Source: Defluviitaleaceae bacterium (GTDB lineage: Bacteria; Bacillota; Clostridia; Lachnospirales; WQUN01). From it: a DNA stretch of 64,000 nucleotides. The stretch is taken from contig WQVD01000007.1 of assembly GCA_009781755.1 (NCBI GenBank), forward strand, positions 21,181 through 85,180. The letters are read 5' to 3'. The translations under genes were made by a program, and so were the position numbers. Positions within the stretch are counted from its first letter, which is position 1, and each line of letters begins with the position of its first letter. Positions 16,187-24,781 of this stretch are shown in pieces. Below the pieces are notes generated by a model. That model did not search any database. It saw nothing but the letters and a program-made list of their open reading frames with translations, and was not told the origin of the DNA.

Positions 16187-17278
16187 ATGAAAGACCTAGC
16201 TGCCGACCTCCGCAAGGACATGACCCCGCCGCAGATTGCGTTTTTGCTATGCAGTTTGGCGGGGATTAGTTTGTTGGTTGCCCGATGGGTTTACACGGGC
16301 GAGTTGACGGGCTTTTTTTTGATGTTGTTTTTAACGACGATGTTTTTGTTGCGGCGTCGTGTGGCTTGGATGCGATTTTCAGTGATCTTGGATGTGGCCA
16401 TATGCATGGTGCTGTCGCCTGTCATGTTGGCTTTGCCGTTGTTTTGGGGGATGTATTACCGCGTGTTCATTATTTTGGGTGCGCTTTTTTATTTTGCGGT
16501 GTCGCCGGACTTGTATAGTGCGGCGGTGGGCGTTGTGGCAGCGGCGGCGGGTTTATTTTTGGGCAATTGGCGTAGCGAGCGTATCCGGCGGCAACAGGTA
16601 CGCGATGAAGAAGCGGGGCGTTACTACCAATTGGAAACCTTGCAAAGCAGCTTAATGTCCGCCACCGCGCAAGTCGAGCGCATGACCGCCATCAGCGAAC
16701 GCGCCCGCATTGCCCGGGAAATCCACGACAACGCCGGGCACGAAATCGTGGCTGCTTACATGTCCTTGCAAGCCATACGCGATGATTTCTCCCATGAGGA
16801 CGCGGACACGTTGACCCTCTTTGACGCCGCTCTCGAACGGCTCGATTCCGGCACGCAAAAAATCCGCGAGACCGTGCACAACCTGGCACCCGTAGCCGCC
16901 CTAGGCGTGGATAACCTGCGCGAAACATGCGCACGCTTCACCACCGCACGGGTGCAATTCACCGCGTTTGGCGATTCCACACACGTACCCGTGTACGTAT
17001 GGAACGCGTTGGAGGCTTGCTTAAACGAAGCCCTAACCAACGCCGCCCGCCACGCCCGGCCCAAGCATTTATCCGTCGAGTTGGACATGACACCCAAATT
17101 GGTGCGCATGTGCGTAGAGAACGACGGCGTGTCCTACACAAAGAAGCCCATGGGCACGGGGCTGCGCAACCTGCGCTACCGCATGGTGGCCATAGGCGGA
17201 AATTTGTCTGTTGATGCGGGGGAGGATTTGTATCGGCTGGTTTGTTTTGTACCTGTTGGGAGCGGTGGCGGCGGTTAA
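16187..17278 (+). CDS. Sensor histidine kinase, NarL/DesK class (HisKA_3)
   Basis: A 363-residue protein with four to six membrane helices in the first ~125 residues and almost no extracytoplasmic domain, then a coiled linker and a HisKA_3 dimerisation motif IAREIHDNAGHE (phospho-accepting His180). The ATPase domain has an N-box NEALTNAARHA and a G-box GTGLRNLRYRM. Such intramembrane-sensing kinases often respond to antibiotics or membrane state. Its partner is the LuxR-type regulator that follows; the two are separated by 190 bases that contain a shortened dispersed repeat. Confidence 0.9.
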   Translation: MKDLAADLRKDMTPPQIAFLLCSLAGISLLVARWVYTGELTGFFLMLFLTTMFLLRRRVAWMRFSVILDVAICMVLSPVMLALPLFWGMYYRVFIILGALFYFAVSPDLYSAAVGVVAAAAGLFLGNWRSERIRRQQVRDEEAGRYYQLETLQSSLMSATAQVERMTAISERARIAREIHDNAGHEIVAAYMSLQAIRDDFSHEDADTLTLFDAALERLDSGTQKIRETVHNLAPVAALGVDNLRETCARFTTARVQFTAFGDSTHVPVYVWNALEACLNEALTNAARHARPKHLSVELDMTPKLVRMCVENDGVSYTKKPMGTGLRNLRYRMVAIGGNLSVDAGEDLYRLVCFVPVGSGGGG

Positions 17279-17397
17279 AATCAAAAGATGAAGGTCAAAA
17301 GATAAGACCTTGGGCGCTGCCAAATAAGGCTTCAGCCGGCACCCCACGACCCGCTTTGGCTTCGCCGATGCTGGGTGATGGCTTGATTGAATCAAAA
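17278..17397 (+). repeat. Shortened copy of the composite inverted-repeat element
   Basis: This stretch carries the left end found in the longer copies (AAAAGATGAAGGTCAAAAGA, then TAAGACCTTGGGCGCTGCC), a rearranged middle, and the CGACCCGC..TGGCTTCGCC block. It lies between the kinase and regulator genes of one two-component system. The middle GAGGGGAA hairpin of the full element is missing. Confidence 0.6.
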
Positions 17398-17468
17398 GTT
17401 ACGAAAAACCACGCGACGCGTGGTTTTGGTTGGGAATTGGGATAAAATTGATAAAATGGAGGTAGCTT

Positions 17469-18074
17469 ATGCGATTAATTATTACCGATGATGATGCGTT
17501 GATACGCACCAGTTTGAAGCGCACATTATCGCGCGAGGATGATATTGAGGTGATGGGTACGGCAGAGGACGGCAGTGTGGCCGTAGCGCTTTGTGACGCA
17601 GATACGCCCGATGTGGTTTTGATGGATATCCGCATGCCCGTCATGGACGGCATTGCTGCTACGCGGCTCATTAAATCGCGCCATCCGCACGTCAAAGTGA
17701 TGATGCTCACGACCTTTGATGATCGACCCATGATACAACAAGCCTTAGCTGCAGGTGCCGACGGCTACTTAATCAAAACCGACAAAATCGCCAACATAGC
17801 CGGCCAATTGCGCCTATTACACCAAGGTACCAGCATCCTAGGCGCAGATGTGCTCAAAAAACTAGCCCCACAAGAAAACCCCGCCTTATCCCGCCTTACC
17901 CCCCGCGAACGCGACATCGCACGGCTGGTATCACTGGGCAGGACGAACAAGGAAATTGCGGGCGAGTTGTTCCTAAGTGAAGGCACCGTGCGCAACAACA
18001 TAGTAGTCATCATGGAAAAGCTGGAAGTATCTAACCGGACGCAGCTATCGGCTTTGTACTTTGAGGCGCAGTGA
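17469..18074 (+). CDS. Two-component response regulator, NarL/FixJ family
   Basis: A 201-residue protein with a receiver domain (acidic DDD near the start, phosphoacceptor Asp53 in VLMDIRMPVMDG, conserved Thr in MLTTFDD and Lys in LIKTD) and a C-terminal LuxR-type helix-turn-helix (LTPRERDIARLVSLGRTNKE, then EGTVRNNI). Start ATG 17469 follows GGAGG. Phosphorylated by the kinase upstream, it probably controls the ABC exporter operon (inference from position). Confidence 0.92.
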   Translation: MRLIITDDDALIRTSLKRTLSREDDIEVMGTAEDGSVAVALCDADTPDVVLMDIRMPVMDGIAATRLIKSRHPHVKVMMLTTFDDRPMIQQALAAGADGYLIKTDKIANIAGQLRLLHQGTSILGADVLKKLAPQENPALSRLTPRERDIARLVSLGRTNKEIAGELFLSEGTVRNNIVVIMEKLEVSNRTQLSALYFEAQ

Positions 18075-18171
18075 AGCGAGTGGCACAGCGGAATGAACAA
18101 GCGGTTCAAACAACCGAAGTGACAAAAGTAGTCATGCGAAACAGCCAAGGAGTTGTGGCAGCCAAGCGGCC

Positions 18172-18426
18172 AAGACCCTGGGCGCTGCCCAGACCCGCGA
18201 GGGGAAGCGTTCCCCTCGACCCGCGCTATGGCTTCCGCCCGAGTCTTTATTAAAAATTGCACAAGTAAAAAACAAAACGCGCCGCACGGGCGCGTTTTTA
18301 ATTTATTCATAGCCAACATTGAGAGGGGGCAACGCCCAAATCAGGGGTCAAGGGGCGCGAGTGCCCCTTGCGGGGTTTGGGGCGGATGCCCCAAGGTCTT
18401 AATCTTTTGACCTTCGTCTTTTGATT
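18172..18426. repeat. Composite inverted-repeat element, copy 1
   Basis: Left arm 18172-18232 (AAGACCCTGGGCGCTGCCC, then the hairpin GAGGGGAA-GCG-TTCCCCTC) and right arm 18322-18426, which read on the opposite strand gives the related order GACCTTGGGGC...CCCCAAACCCCGCAAGGGG. Each arm is made of short GC-rich hairpins. The space between the arms holds a separate terminator. A near-identical element lies at 57592-57850. No coding capacity is evident. Confidence 0.75.
18274..18299 (+). terminator. Terminator inside the composite repeat
   Basis: The stem AACGCGCC-GCAC-GGGCGCGTT is followed by TTTTTA. It would stop transcription of the response regulator gene and lies between the two arms of the repeat element. 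Confidence 0.8.
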
Positions 18427-18447
18427 TAATCGTTTGATTTGTCGCCG

Positions 18448-20019
18448 TTACGGCTCATTCACCACGCCCATGAATAATATCTGCGCCCCACCATCGGCGG
18501 TGTGTTGATGCAGTATAAACACAAACGGGTGATTACAAATCATTTCGAATATATATTCTGTTGTAGCTTGCATACCGCTCAAACGCATGCCAAAAAGTGT
18601 GACCGCAGCAGCAGTCGTGCCTTGTTCGTCTACGTTAATCATGGCCGCTTGCACCGCATCAGATACAAATAACCCTTCATCATAAAGCAAGCCGGTAATG
18701 GATGCTGTCAGTGGGCAAAACAATGGTACGCCCAATGATGCCAACACTTTTTCCAAATCCAGCGAATTCACGATATTAAAGCGCGGCAACAGCAGCGTAC
18801 CTACGGCATCCACGGTGTCGGTCATCATGCGCTCAAAGTATTCCGCGGTCATATCGGCAAATAAACCCACGGCATCGCCATCGTGCGGAAGGATGATTTT
18901 CATCCCGCCGCCTCTGGAAAACGGCAGGTTAATGGCTTGTACACGGTCATCCGTAAATAGCTGCGTCGGATTGCCCGCAATCCATTCCATGTGCATAAAG
19001 TACGCCTCCGTGTCGTTGCCAGGCGCATGAAATACATCGCGTTCGGTTTCTTGCACATCAAATTCGCGCCTCCATCGATCCGAGAAAAAAATGGCGTTGA
19101 CCAATGCGGCCACCGTTTCGGGGTGCAGCCATTCTATGACTTCAGGGATGTGATTTTGCGTGTGCGATGCACCCCAGTTATTGATTTCCTCCACCGCGCG
19201 GGGCGAGCGGAAATCCGTGCGGAACACTTCCCCGCGGAAATAATCAAGGAAAGTCTGCGCGAATGGTTCTTGCAATTCTGACTCGTACCGCACAAAAATG
19301 GCGTTGGCGATGTGTATGGGGTTGCGCCAATTTAATTCCTGCCGCCGATACGCCACGCGCGTCAAATCGTACATCATGCGCGACGACGCACGGTTCACGT
19401 CCTCTACGGCGATGCCTACTACGCCCAACGCCTCCATTAATTCAACCTGGAATGCCGCATCCGTCGCGTTCAACAAAGCCGCCAGCGGCATCCACACCGA
19501 ATACGGCGAGAATACAAAATTGTCGTGCCCGATCTCCGCCGCGAACAATGCACCCAAGCGGAAGGCAAAATCATTTGCTCCGCGTGCGGCCAATTCAGCC
19601 TCGCGGTCGCGCCCGGCACGGCTGGTGGTCATTAATGGCGCGGCGGTGAGCGCAAGGCTGGTGAGGGTCTGTCGGTCGCTTTCGATAAAAATAGCATCGC
19701 GCCGCGCGGATTCGACCTGCTCGGCGTCAGATTGCGGAGCAGCATGCAATTCAGCTCCGCTTTGTGCTGTAGCTCCGCTGTGCGCCGCCGTATCGTCTCT
19801 GCGTGATGTTACCGCAAATCCGCCAAACCACCACACGCCCGCCAGCACCACCAAACACGCCGCTAGCCCTACACCCCACGCTGCGTAATGTGTGCGCAGA
19901 TTGCGTTTTGTATGGCTGCTCGTTTTTGCTGATTTTGCTTGCTTTGTTTGTGCGATTATTTTTTCTTGCAACGCTTCGTCAACGGTGATTCCGTCCAAGT
20001 AATCGTTCAAATTATCCAT
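18448..20019 (-). CDS. Membrane-anchored serpin in anti-sigma position
   Basis: Start ATG 20019 has AAGGAG six bases upstream and overlaps the end of the sigma-factor gene by eight bases. Of 523 residues, 1-45 are hydrophilic and presumably cytoplasmic, 46-67 form one membrane helix, ~70-150 are an Ala/Ser/Asp-rich linker, and the rest is a serpin: NAIFF-type strand NAIFFSDRW, hinge EQGTTAAAVT and the C-terminal signature NHPFVFILHQ. Serpins trap serine or cysteine proteases through a cleavable reactive loop; here the loop (TLFGMRLSGMQATTEY) is about six residues longer than in classical serpins, so P1 is uncertain. The topology suggests signalling of extracellular proteolysis to the sigma factor (inference). 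Confidence 0.85.
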   Translation of the reverse strand: MDNLNDYLDGITVDEALQEKIIAQTKQAKSAKTSSHTKRNLRTHYAAWGVGLAACLVVLAGVWWFGGFAVTSRRDDTAAHSGATAQSGAELHAAPQSDAEQVESARRDAIFIESDRQTLTSLALTAAPLMTTSRAGRDREAELAARGANDFAFRLGALFAAEIGHDNFVFSPYSVWMPLAALLNATDAAFQVELMEALGVVGIAVEDVNRASSRMMYDLTRVAYRRQELNWRNPIHIANAIFVRYESELQEPFAQTFLDYFRGEVFRTDFRSPRAVEEINNWGASHTQNHIPEVIEWLHPETVAALVNAIFFSDRWRREFDVQETERDVFHAPGNDTEAYFMHMEWIAGNPTQLFTDDRVQAINLPFSRGGGMKIILPHDGDAVGLFADMTAEYFERMMTDTVDAVGTLLLPRFNIVNSLDLEKVLASLGVPLFCPLTASITGLLYDEGLFVSDAVQAAMINVDEQGTTAAAVTLFGMRLSGMQATTEYIFEMICNHPFVFILHQHTADGGAQILFMGVVNEP

Positions 20020-20482
20020 TTCGATCTCCTTCCAGTTCATCCTTTAATAATCGCCGTGCGCGAGTTAAATCCTTGCGCACGGTGGCTTCTTTGCGTCCGG
20101 TGATTTCAGCGATTTCACGCGTGGCATAACCGTGGTAATAAAACAGCACGATGACCACGCGGTAGTTGTCGGGCAGTGCCAACACGGCTTGCACCACTTC
20201 GCCCGTGGCCGCGTCTTTTGCGGGGTAGTCCTCCGTCAGAAGTACACGCTGCTTCCACCACGCCGACCGCAAGCGGTTCTTGCACAAATTAATTGCTACG
20301 CGTTGCAACCACGCCGTTTCGTGCGCTTCGGATTCAAACCGTGGCGATTTTTCCACGAGTTTAATGAAGGCCTCTTGCAAAACATCCTGTGCGTCGGCTT
20401 TGTTTTTCATCAACACCAATGCGGTGCGGTACAACCGGTTTTGTTGACGCGTAATGATTTCCGTAATTTGCGCATAATCCAT
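20012..20482 (-). CDS. ECF-family RNA polymerase sigma factor
   Basis: A 156-residue protein with sigma region 2 (DAQDVLQEAFIKLVEKSP, promoter-melting helix) and region 4 (YATREIAEITGRKEATVRKD, helix-turn-helix for the -35), joined by a short linker. No region 1 or 3, as in ECF factors. It is followed with an eight-base overlap by a transmembrane protein with a short cytoplasmic N-terminus, the normal place of an anti-sigma factor; that protein is a serpin here. Likely autoregulated from its own promoter. Confidence 0.92.
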   Translation of the reverse strand: MDYAQITEIITRQQNRLYRTALVLMKNKADAQDVLQEAFIKLVEKSPRFESEAHETAWLQRVAINLCKNRLRSAWWKQRVLLTEDYPAKDAATGEVVQAVLALPDNYRVVIVLFYYHGYATREIAEITGRKEATVRKDLTRARRLLKDELEGDRNG

Positions 20483-20577
20483 GGGATTACTCCCTTCATT
20501 ATGTATACACCCCAGCGAGATGAAATGCGGCAGCGTATGCTATAATTTCTTTCAATCCTACTTCAAGGAGCGCATAT

Positions 20578-21534
20578 ATGATACACGATTGGATGAGAAG
20601 ACTCGATTGTATTGTAGGCATTTGCGATGCCACCCCCCTACCCCCTGCGTTGTACGAATCGAGCACAACGCCTTTCGTCAGCAAAAACACTGCCAAGCGA
20701 ACCGATCCCACCGCCACTTTACCCGGAGCGCAAAGCATCATTGTCGTTGGCGTGCCTTGGCCGGAAGCTCCCGATGATGAAATGCTTTACTCTGCCGATT
20801 TCGCAGAAATATCTTCTTTGGCATGGTTGCCGGATTACCACCCCCGTGTCCGCGCGGTCATACAATCTCTAATCACCGAATTGCAACGCACCTATACCTT
20901 CAAATATAAAATCCTCGTAGACAACCCCGGCTTGGACGAACGCGTTCTTGCCTTACGCGCAGGTCTGGGCTTCTATGGGCGGCACGGGTTGGTAATATCG
21001 CCGCGCTACGGCACACGGTTCAACATCGGCTGCCTAATCACCGACATCACACTGCTCGACCTCCCACCAACGCCCACGCTCCCCCAAGCATGTCAGTTGG
21101 CCCCAAATTGGAACCAACTGAAACCATACGACGCTTCCCCCCATGCAAACCAACCGGTCGCAAGTTGCGACCGGTTGAAATCGTGCAACCGATGCGTCCG
21201 CGCCTGCCCCACGCAAGCCCTGCCCACCCAGCCCGGCGGCACACTAAACGTCAACCGCTGCATTTCTTACCTCACGCAAAAAGAAACCCTCTCTCCCGAA
21301 GAAGCCGCGTTAGTCGGCAACCAACTCTACGGCTGCGATATCTGCCAACAGGCTTGTCCGCACAACACTCCTTGGGAGAAGAAATATATAAACCCCGCTG
21401 ATTGGTTGTCCAAATCAGATGAAGACTTTCAACGCGAATACAAAAACACCGCCATGATGTGGCGCAACGCGGATATCCTGCGACGCAACGCACAAGCGGT
21501 GCTTAACAACATAAAAACATGTCTTAATAATTAA
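20578..21534 (+). CDS. QueG-like epoxyqueuosine reductase with in-frame palindromic insertions
   Basis: Start ATG 20578 follows AAGGAG. The 318-residue protein has the DUF1730 N-terminal region (ILVDNPGLDERVLALRAGLG) and two 4Fe-4S cluster motifs, CNRCVRACP and CDICQQACP, with RCISYLTQKE between them, as in epoxyqueuosine reductases that finish queuosine in tRNA. Between the GCLITDI strand and the first cluster lies about 40 residues of unusual sequence (residues ~172-201) encoded by two copies of the window's 27-bp palindrome plus linker. It may be a QueG paralogue. A TATAAT at 20541-20546 is a plausible -10. Confidence 0.82.
   Translation: MIHDWMRRLDCIVGICDATPLPPALYESSTTPFVSKNTAKRTDPTATLPGAQSIIVVGVPWPEAPDDEMLYSADFAEISSLAWLPDYHPRVRAVIQSLITELQRTYTFKYKILVDNPGLDERVLALRAGLGFYGRHGLVISPRYGTRFNIGCLITDITLLDLPPTPTLPQACQLAPNWNQLKPYDASPHANQPVASCDRLKSCNRCVRACPTQALPTQPGGTLNVNRCISYLTQKETLSPEEAALVGNQLYGCDICQQACPHNTPWEKKYINPADWLSKSDEDFQREYKNTAMMWRNADILRRNAQAVLNNIKTCLNN
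21094..21120. repeat. Palindromic element 2, in frame within the QueG-like gene
   Basis: CAGTTGGCCCCAA-A-TTGGAACCAACTG, 11 of 13 arm positions paired; the least perfect copy. It encodes QLAPNWNQL in the reading frame of the reductase. Confidence 0.75.
21151..21177. repeat. Palindromic element 3, in frame within the QueG-like gene
   Basis: CAACCGGTCGCAA-G-TTGCGACCGGTTG is a perfect 13-bp inverted repeat with a single central base. It encodes NQPVASCDRL immediately before the first iron-sulfur motif, adding an extra cysteine. Confidence 0.88.
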
Positions 21535-22439
21535 TCACTTCTCCTGCGTACAGGCACCCATATTTCGTTTTTCCGTTCGGGCTTGGTGAAGTCATACGAT
21601 TCCGTCCATTCTATGGTGGGCGCGTCTATGCGCTCGTATTCGGACGAAGGCAGCCATTCCGAAATAAGCGCATACCCATGTTGTGTATTAGGCAACGCCG
21701 ATTTCTCCGTACCCACATTATCCATCGTTGGAAAAACCAACCACGTGGATGCCTCATACATATAAACATCAAAACGCCCTTTAAATCGGTCGGGCATGGG
21801 CTTGTCCATCGCGACGCCCACGCACATAAATATTTTATCACCTTCGTGCGCGATTAAATCGTTTCGCACATCACCATACAAGCATAACACTCCTTTGGGG
21901 TCAATGGCTGAATACTCCATCAGCACCAGCAAATCTTCCTGCTTCAACTTTTTCCATATGTCTGCGGTATGCGGATTCGGCCCATGGTATATGAGCGGAA
22001 TGTAACCCGTCTTGCCCATGATATAAAACGCATCGCGTTCAACAACACGATATTCCATTGCAATGCCTCCCTTTAATGTTAGATGAAAAAATAAAGGCGG
22101 AAATGTCTTGGAAACGCCGATATCTTTTCGAAACGCAGACGGCGTAACGCCATACTGCGCATAAAACGCCTTACTAAATGCATCCGGCGATTCATAACCG
22201 CATTTAAATGAAATGTCGATAATCTTATCGCTATCCGTGCGTAACCATTGCGCCGCAACAGACAATTTGCGTTTGCGGATATATTCATTCAGCGGCATCC
22301 CGGCAAGATAAGAGAACATTCGTCGGAATTGATACTCCGGGCAGCAAGCGATTCGAGCCAATTCTTTGAAATCGATTGCATCAAACAGCCTCTTTTCAAT
22401 ATATCGCATTGCGGCGTTTAAATTTGCGGTTGTGTCCAT
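21531..22439 (-). CDS. AraC-family regulator with GyrI-like effector-binding domain
   Basis: A 302-residue protein: two helix-turn-helix motifs in residues 1-105 (DFKELARIACCPEYQFRRMF, and ISFKCGYESPDAFSKAF with the AraC signature), then a GyrI-like/Bacterial transcription activator effector domain from about 125 (YRVVERDAFYIMGKTG) to the end (ALISEWLPSSEYE). Such proteins activate genes on binding a small, often cationic, compound. It converges with the QueG-like gene, overlapping it by four bases. The ribosome site is AAAGGGGGAGG. Confidence 0.9.
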   Translation of the reverse strand: MDTTANLNAAMRYIEKRLFDAIDFKELARIACCPEYQFRRMFSYLAGMPLNEYIRKRKLSVAAQWLRTDSDKIIDISFKCGYESPDAFSKAFYAQYGVTPSAFRKDIGVSKTFPPLFFHLTLKGGIAMEYRVVERDAFYIMGKTGYIPLIYHGPNPHTADIWKKLKQEDLLVLMEYSAIDPKGVLCLYGDVRNDLIAHEGDKIFMCVGVAMDKPMPDRFKGRFDVYMYEASTWLVFPTMDNVGTEKSALPNTQHGYALISEWLPSSEYERIDAPTIEWTESYDFTKPERKNEIWVPVRRRSD

Positions 22440-22500
22440 TCCCTCCCCCTTTCCGCACTAATATAACAGGCATTGAATTTTATATCCCGTCATTGATCGT

Positions 22501-22535
22501 AAAAAAAATAACGGCATTGATCATAACCGCCGTTT
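22501..22535 (-). terminator. Terminator overlapping the stop codon of the flippase gene
   Basis: On the minus strand AACGGC...GCCGTT is followed by ATTTTTTTT; the TGA stop of the flippase gene lies in the loop. Confidence 0.8.
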
Positions 22536-24056
22536 AAACAACCCCATAACCTCGCGCTTCGATATCACGCCCGTTAGCAAAATCATGCTAAAATACACCG
22601 CAAATAACACCACAATCGACACCGCAACCCCCACACGCAGCCCCAACGCGTCCATGAACACACGGTTCGCAAACACCCGCGCCAGCACCCCCGCCAACGC
22701 CGCCCCTGCGAGGGGTTTCACCAACCACCCCACCAGGGGCAAATCATAATCTACATACTGCCGTATCTTGTGCAAGCTCAGCGCAATCACGACCACCAAG
22801 CTCAACAACCAGCCAAAAATATACGCAGGCAAACCAAAATACGGCACGGCAAAAAACGTAAACGCAATCGTAATGCTCGACGATATCAACGCATTGCGGA
22901 AGATAAACAACTGGCATCCCAGCCCGTTCAACACGCCCGACATGATGATGGACATATATATGAAGGGTGCCATCACACCCAACAATTGCAACATCAACCC
23001 AATGGGTTGGTTATAAATCGCCATGCCCAACTCGTGCGAGAAGAACACAAACAACGCAGCCGCACCCATCCCCGTCACCGACGCGAAAAGCAACCCCTTT
23101 GAAGTCGCCAGCGATATCCGCCGATAATTGCCCGAAGCAGCCGCCTCTGCCACCGCAGGCACCAATGTCACGCTCAACGCCGTCAGCACCGCCGTGGGGA
23201 AGAAGATCAACGGCACCGCCATCCCCGTAATGCGCCCAAACTCGCTAATCGCCTCCGACGCGCTCAGGCCATACTGTTGCAACCGCGCCGGTATCATCAC
23301 ATTTTCCACCGCGGTCAGTAACGACCCCGCCACTCGGTTGCCCGTCAACGGCAACGCCATGGACATGATCAACCCCAACGTCTGCCGCGATGTTAGCGTC
23401 GGCTTCTTCACCAACCGCCGCCGCTTCTTAAATATCTTGTACGAAACAAACGTAAACGCGAACGAGAAGACTTCCTCGCCCACGATGGCAATGACCGCCA
23501 CCGCTGCCGCGTATTCCAACCCGCGCGGCACAAACTGCGCGGCCAATACATACACAATCACCATGCGCACAATTTGCTCCAGCACCTGATTTACCGCTGG
23601 TATCTTGGCCTCTTGCAATCCGATAAAATACCCACGCATACAAGTCCCCGCCGCCATAAACGGGAAGCCAAACGCCAATATCTGCAACGGCAAAACCACG
23701 CGCATATCACGGAAGAAATATTCCGCCAACAATTCTGCCCCAAAATAAAGAGCCGCCGTCAAAGCAAAACCCAACAGCGTGGTAATCACCACGCTTTGCT
23801 TTAACATGCGGCCCATATTGCCATATTCGCCCCGCGCACGCTCCTGCGCGGTCAACTTAGACACCGTCGTATTAAATCCGGCGCACGAGATACTCCATGC
23901 CAACGCATACACAGGCATGATCAATTGGTACAAGCCCATGCCCTCGGCACCCACCAGGTTGCTCATATATATGCGATACACAAAACCCAATATCCGCGTG
24001 ATAACCCCGGCGGCCGTCAACATCAACGCCCCCGTCAGAATCTTATTACACCCCAA
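22521..24056 (-). CDS. Polysaccharide/lipid II flippase-like protein, SpoVB/MurJ family
   Basis: A 511-residue polytopic protein with about 14 membrane helices and the MVF/MATE-type N-terminus (GALMLTAAGVITRILGFVYR, then YQLIMPVYAL), as in stage V sporulation protein B and related flippases that move lipid-linked peptidoglycan or exopolysaccharide precursors. The start is a TTG at 24056 preceded by TAGGGG; no nearer ATG exists except at codon 12. It is 59 bases downstream of the small lipoprotein gene on the same strand. SpoVB function in cortex synthesis would fit a spore former, but paralogues are common. Confidence 0.85.
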   Translation of the reverse strand: MGCNKILTGALMLTAAGVITRILGFVYRIYMSNLVGAEGMGLYQLIMPVYALAWSISCAGFNTTVSKLTAQERARGEYGNMGRMLKQSVVITTLLGFALTAALYFGAELLAEYFFRDMRVVLPLQILAFGFPFMAAGTCMRGYFIGLQEAKIPAVNQVLEQIVRMVIVYVLAAQFVPRGLEYAAAVAVIAIVGEEVFSFAFTFVSYKIFKKRRRLVKKPTLTSRQTLGLIMSMALPLTGNRVAGSLLTAVENVMIPARLQQYGLSASEAISEFGRITGMAVPLIFFPTAVLTALSVTLVPAVAEAAASGNYRRISLATSKGLLFASVTGMGAAALFVFFSHELGMAIYNQPIGLMLQLLGVMAPFIYMSIIMSGVLNGLGCQLFIFRNALISSSITIAFTFFAVPYFGLPAYIFGWLLSLVVVIALSLHKIRQYVDYDLPLVGWLVKPLAGAALAGVLARVFANRVFMDALGLRVGVAVSIVVLFAVYFSMILLTGVISKREVMGLFKRRL

Positions 24057-24115
24057 CGCCCACCCCTACCGACTATGTTTGTTCAATATATGAACCGGCG
24101 GGTGGCGTTATGAAA

Positions 24116-24568
24116 TTAATACCCCAGCAAATTTAAAATGGCCTGCACTTCCGATTGCAATGAAGCATCCGCATTCATAACCAACAACGTATTTTCGATC
24201 CGTACCACCGCTTCAAATCGCCCAGCGGTGGTTTGCGTTAATCGATCAACACGCTGCGTATTCGTACTCCTGTATGAAACAGTGTTGCTCCGGTTATTTT
24301 CAAAAACACGCTGCACGCTTTGAAATTGCGAGCGCGCCCGTTCGTCCGTATCCCAAATAATAAACTCCACATAAAAATGCTCTGTACGCCCCAACATGTA
24401 AGTCACCATGCCGGCAATATCATAATCATTCGTTACATCTTCAACCAAATGCCCCGCACCCTGCATGCGCACCGCGAACTCCTCGGCACTAATCGCCTCC
24501 CGCGTGCTACAAGCCGCAAGCAGCAAAGCTCCCAATATCAACATTCCCGCCAGTAATAATTTTTTCAT
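24116..24568 (-). CDS. Small lipoprotein (clostridial family, C-terminal KxLGY-like end)
   Basis: Start ATG 24568 has GGGAGG upstream; the frame extends further but only through the tRNA and terminator. The 150 residues begin with a lipoprotein signal (MKKLLLAGMLILGALLLAAC, lipobox LAAC). The mature part has a beta/alpha layout with GRFEAVVRIENTLLVMN near the end and terminates in ILNLLGY, a pattern I associate with small uncharacterised clostridial lipoproteins. Cell-surface location expected; role unknown. Confidence 0.75.
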   Translation of the reverse strand: MKKLLLAGMLILGALLLAACSTREAISAEEFAVRMQGAGHLVEDVTNDYDIAGMVTYMLGRTEHFYVEFIIWDTDERARSQFQSVQRVFENNRSNTVSYRSTNTQRVDRLTQTTAGRFEAVVRIENTLLVMNADASLQSEVQAILNLLGY

Positions 24569-24652
24569 TTTTTCCTCCCTATGTTCAATGACATTTTTAA
24601 CCATTATATAGTACAAACACCGCCACGAGAATAAAAGAAGTTGAATGAAAAT

Positions 24653-24688
24653 AAAAAACCCGGCAAACACAAACATTTGCCGGGTTTT
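24653..24688 (-). terminator. Terminator of the tRNA-Gln gene
   Basis: The stem CCCGGCAAA/TTTGCCGGG is followed on the minus strand by TTTTTTATTTT, starting a few bases after the tRNA 3' end. Confidence 0.88.
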
Positions 24689-24692
24689 AAAG

Positions 24693-24764
24693 CAGAGCTG
24701 GAAGGATTTGAACCTTCGAATGCAGGAGTCAAAGTCCTGTGCCTTACCGCTTGGCGACAGCCCT
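24693..24764 (-). tRNA. tRNA-Gln(TTG)
   Basis: Read on the minus strand, 72 bases fold as a cloverleaf: acceptor AGGGCTG/CAGCTCT, D arm GCCAAGCGGTAAGGC, anticodon arm CAGGA-CTTTGAC-TCCTG with anticodon TTG (reads CAA), short variable loop, T arm GAAGG-TTCAAAT-CCTTC, discriminator G. CCA is not encoded. A good promoter precedes and a terminator follows. Confidence 0.93.
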
Positions 24765-24781
24765 TCATTGCAACGGCACAC

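Noticed and set aside
24569..24781. Longer start for the small lipoprotein
   Set aside because: The extension is a translation of the tRNA-Gln gene and its terminator; ATG 24568 has GGGAGG and begins a lipoprotein signal.
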